Shown piece by piece: positions 63,506 through 64,000 of a stretch of 64,000 nt of DNA (position 1 is its first letter; each line of letters begins with the position of its first letter). Origin of the DNA: Methylophilus sp. 13 (GTDB taxonomy: Bacteria; Pseudomonadota; Gammaproteobacteria; Burkholderiales; Methylophilaceae); assembly GCF_015354335.1 (NCBI RefSeq), contig NZ_JADKYR010000001.1, positions 248,001-312,000 of the forward strand, written 5' to 3'. A program made the position numbers and the translations under genes. Under the pieces are notes generated by a model. That model searched no databases, was not told the origin of the DNA, and was given only the letters and a program-made list of their open reading frames with translations.

Positions 63506-64000
63506 ATTGCGGCCTGTGCTGCGCGATTTCTTCACGCACGATTTGCAAGGAATCCAGCTTCACGCCAGAAGCTTGCAAATTCATGGCCAGCGTACTGCGG
63601 CCAGATTGCATTTCCTTGAGGCTCGCTGCATCCGTGGGCTGCACACGGACACTAAAGCGCCCGTTAGCCAGCGTGATTCTTACAGCCACCTCGCCCAGCC
63701 TTGGCAGCTGCAATTTCAAATTGCTAAACAAACTGTTTAAGGTCGGGTCTTCGCTAGACTGCTGGGAATTTTTGCGCTCACTGACCTGCCACTCCATCAT
63801 CTGGCCGGGCCAGACTTCACCATGCCAAATCACACGCTGCTGTTCCAGCACCTGTAACTGTTGCGACACCATCTCCGGCGGTACAAAGTGAGGTTTGTTT
63901 TGCGGCTCTTGCAGTAGTTGATGCCAGGGCCGGGTGCCCAGCGTCGCCTCTTTCAGGTGAGACTCATAGAACAAGCCCGAGCTATCCAGCGCATGCTTGA
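63492..64000 (-). CDS. second FliK-like hook-length control protein, N-terminal part beyond window edge
   Basis: The last 169 or so residues of a protein read on the minus strand; the frame is open to base 64000. HALDSSGLFYESHLKEAT is a common C-domain entry in betaproteobacterial FliK-like proteins. A hydrophobic-polar beta-rich domain follows (VWPGQMMEWQVSER, LPRLGEVAVRITLANGRFSVRV). It overlaps the FlhX gene by 14 bases, so the two act together in all likelihood. It differs from the FliK at 54048-55442 and may control a different step or be a diverged partner. Confidence 0.7.
   Translation of the reverse strand, partial: KHALDSSGLFYESHLKEATLGTRPWHQLLQEPQNKPHFVPPEMVSQQLQVLEQQRVIWHGEVWPGQMMEWQVSERKNSQQSSEDPTLNSLFSNLKLQLPRLGEVAVRITLANGRFSVRVQPTDAASLKEMQSGRSTLAMNLQASGVKLDSLQIVREEIAQHRPQYAAG

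Noticed and set aside
1-64000. tRNA or rRNA genes, CRISPR arrays, transposases, prophage or defence systems
   Set aside because: I looked in the intergenic gaps and among the proteins and found none that could be supported.

Overview
The window reads as a chromosomal segment of a Gram-negative, motile betaproteobacterium. The outer-membrane receptors, OmpW, Rep and Uup, the flagellar gene order and the codon style would fit a Methylophilaceae-like methylotroph, but that family assignment is an inference and no gene here proves it. Nearly every base is coding. I see no tRNA, rRNA, CRISPR array, insertion sequence or phage gene.

Positions 1-9.8 kb look like a metal-acquisition region. A partial COG0523 (CobW-type) GTPase is followed by a DUF1826 protein, a small exported His/Cys-containing protein and a TonB-dependent receptor. 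A second TonB-dependent receptor, with a good Fur-box match in its 5' region, is then translationally coupled to an ABC ATPase and two DUF3526-type ABC-2 permeases. From 9.8 to 19.2 kb lie unlinked genes: an M14-type deacylase, a small exported coiled-coil protein, OmpW with an FNR-like site, a methyltransferase, a DUF481 outer-membrane protein, the ribosome-assembly GTPase YlqF/RbgA, a membrane diguanylate cyclase and the Rep helicase.

Positions 19.2-35.1 kb form a cell-surface polysaccharide locus (O-antigen or capsule) of the ABC-transporter type, with Wzm and Wzt and no Wzx or Wzy. It starts with Gmd, a GDP-fucose-synthase-family reductase and ColD. ColD has His in place of the PLP-binding Lys, so the locus probably makes GDP-L-colitose. 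Next come two methyltransferases, a GT11 fucosyl/colitosyltransferase, four GT2 glycosyltransferases, a C4 epimerase, a short initiating sugar-phosphate transferase and a WbpM/CapD-like 4,6-dehydratase. From inside colD to about 33.1 kb the DNA is clearly AT-richer than both flanks, which suggests horizontal acquisition. Uup (ABC-F) closes this segment.

Positions 37.0-64 kb are flagellar: flgN, flgM and flgA on the minus strand; flgBCDEFGHIJ and flgKL on the plus strand; fliR-Q-P-O-N-M-L and fliK-J-I-H-G-F on the minus strand (transcribed F to R); and fliE divergent from fliF. Three sigma-28 (FliA) promoter matches, each with exactly 15 bp between TAAA and a GCCGATAA-like box, precede flgM, flgA and flgK. 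A TPR glycosyltransferase (possible flagellin glycosylation) follows fliE. The window ends in an FlhB-C-terminal-like gene and a second, partial FliK-like gene.
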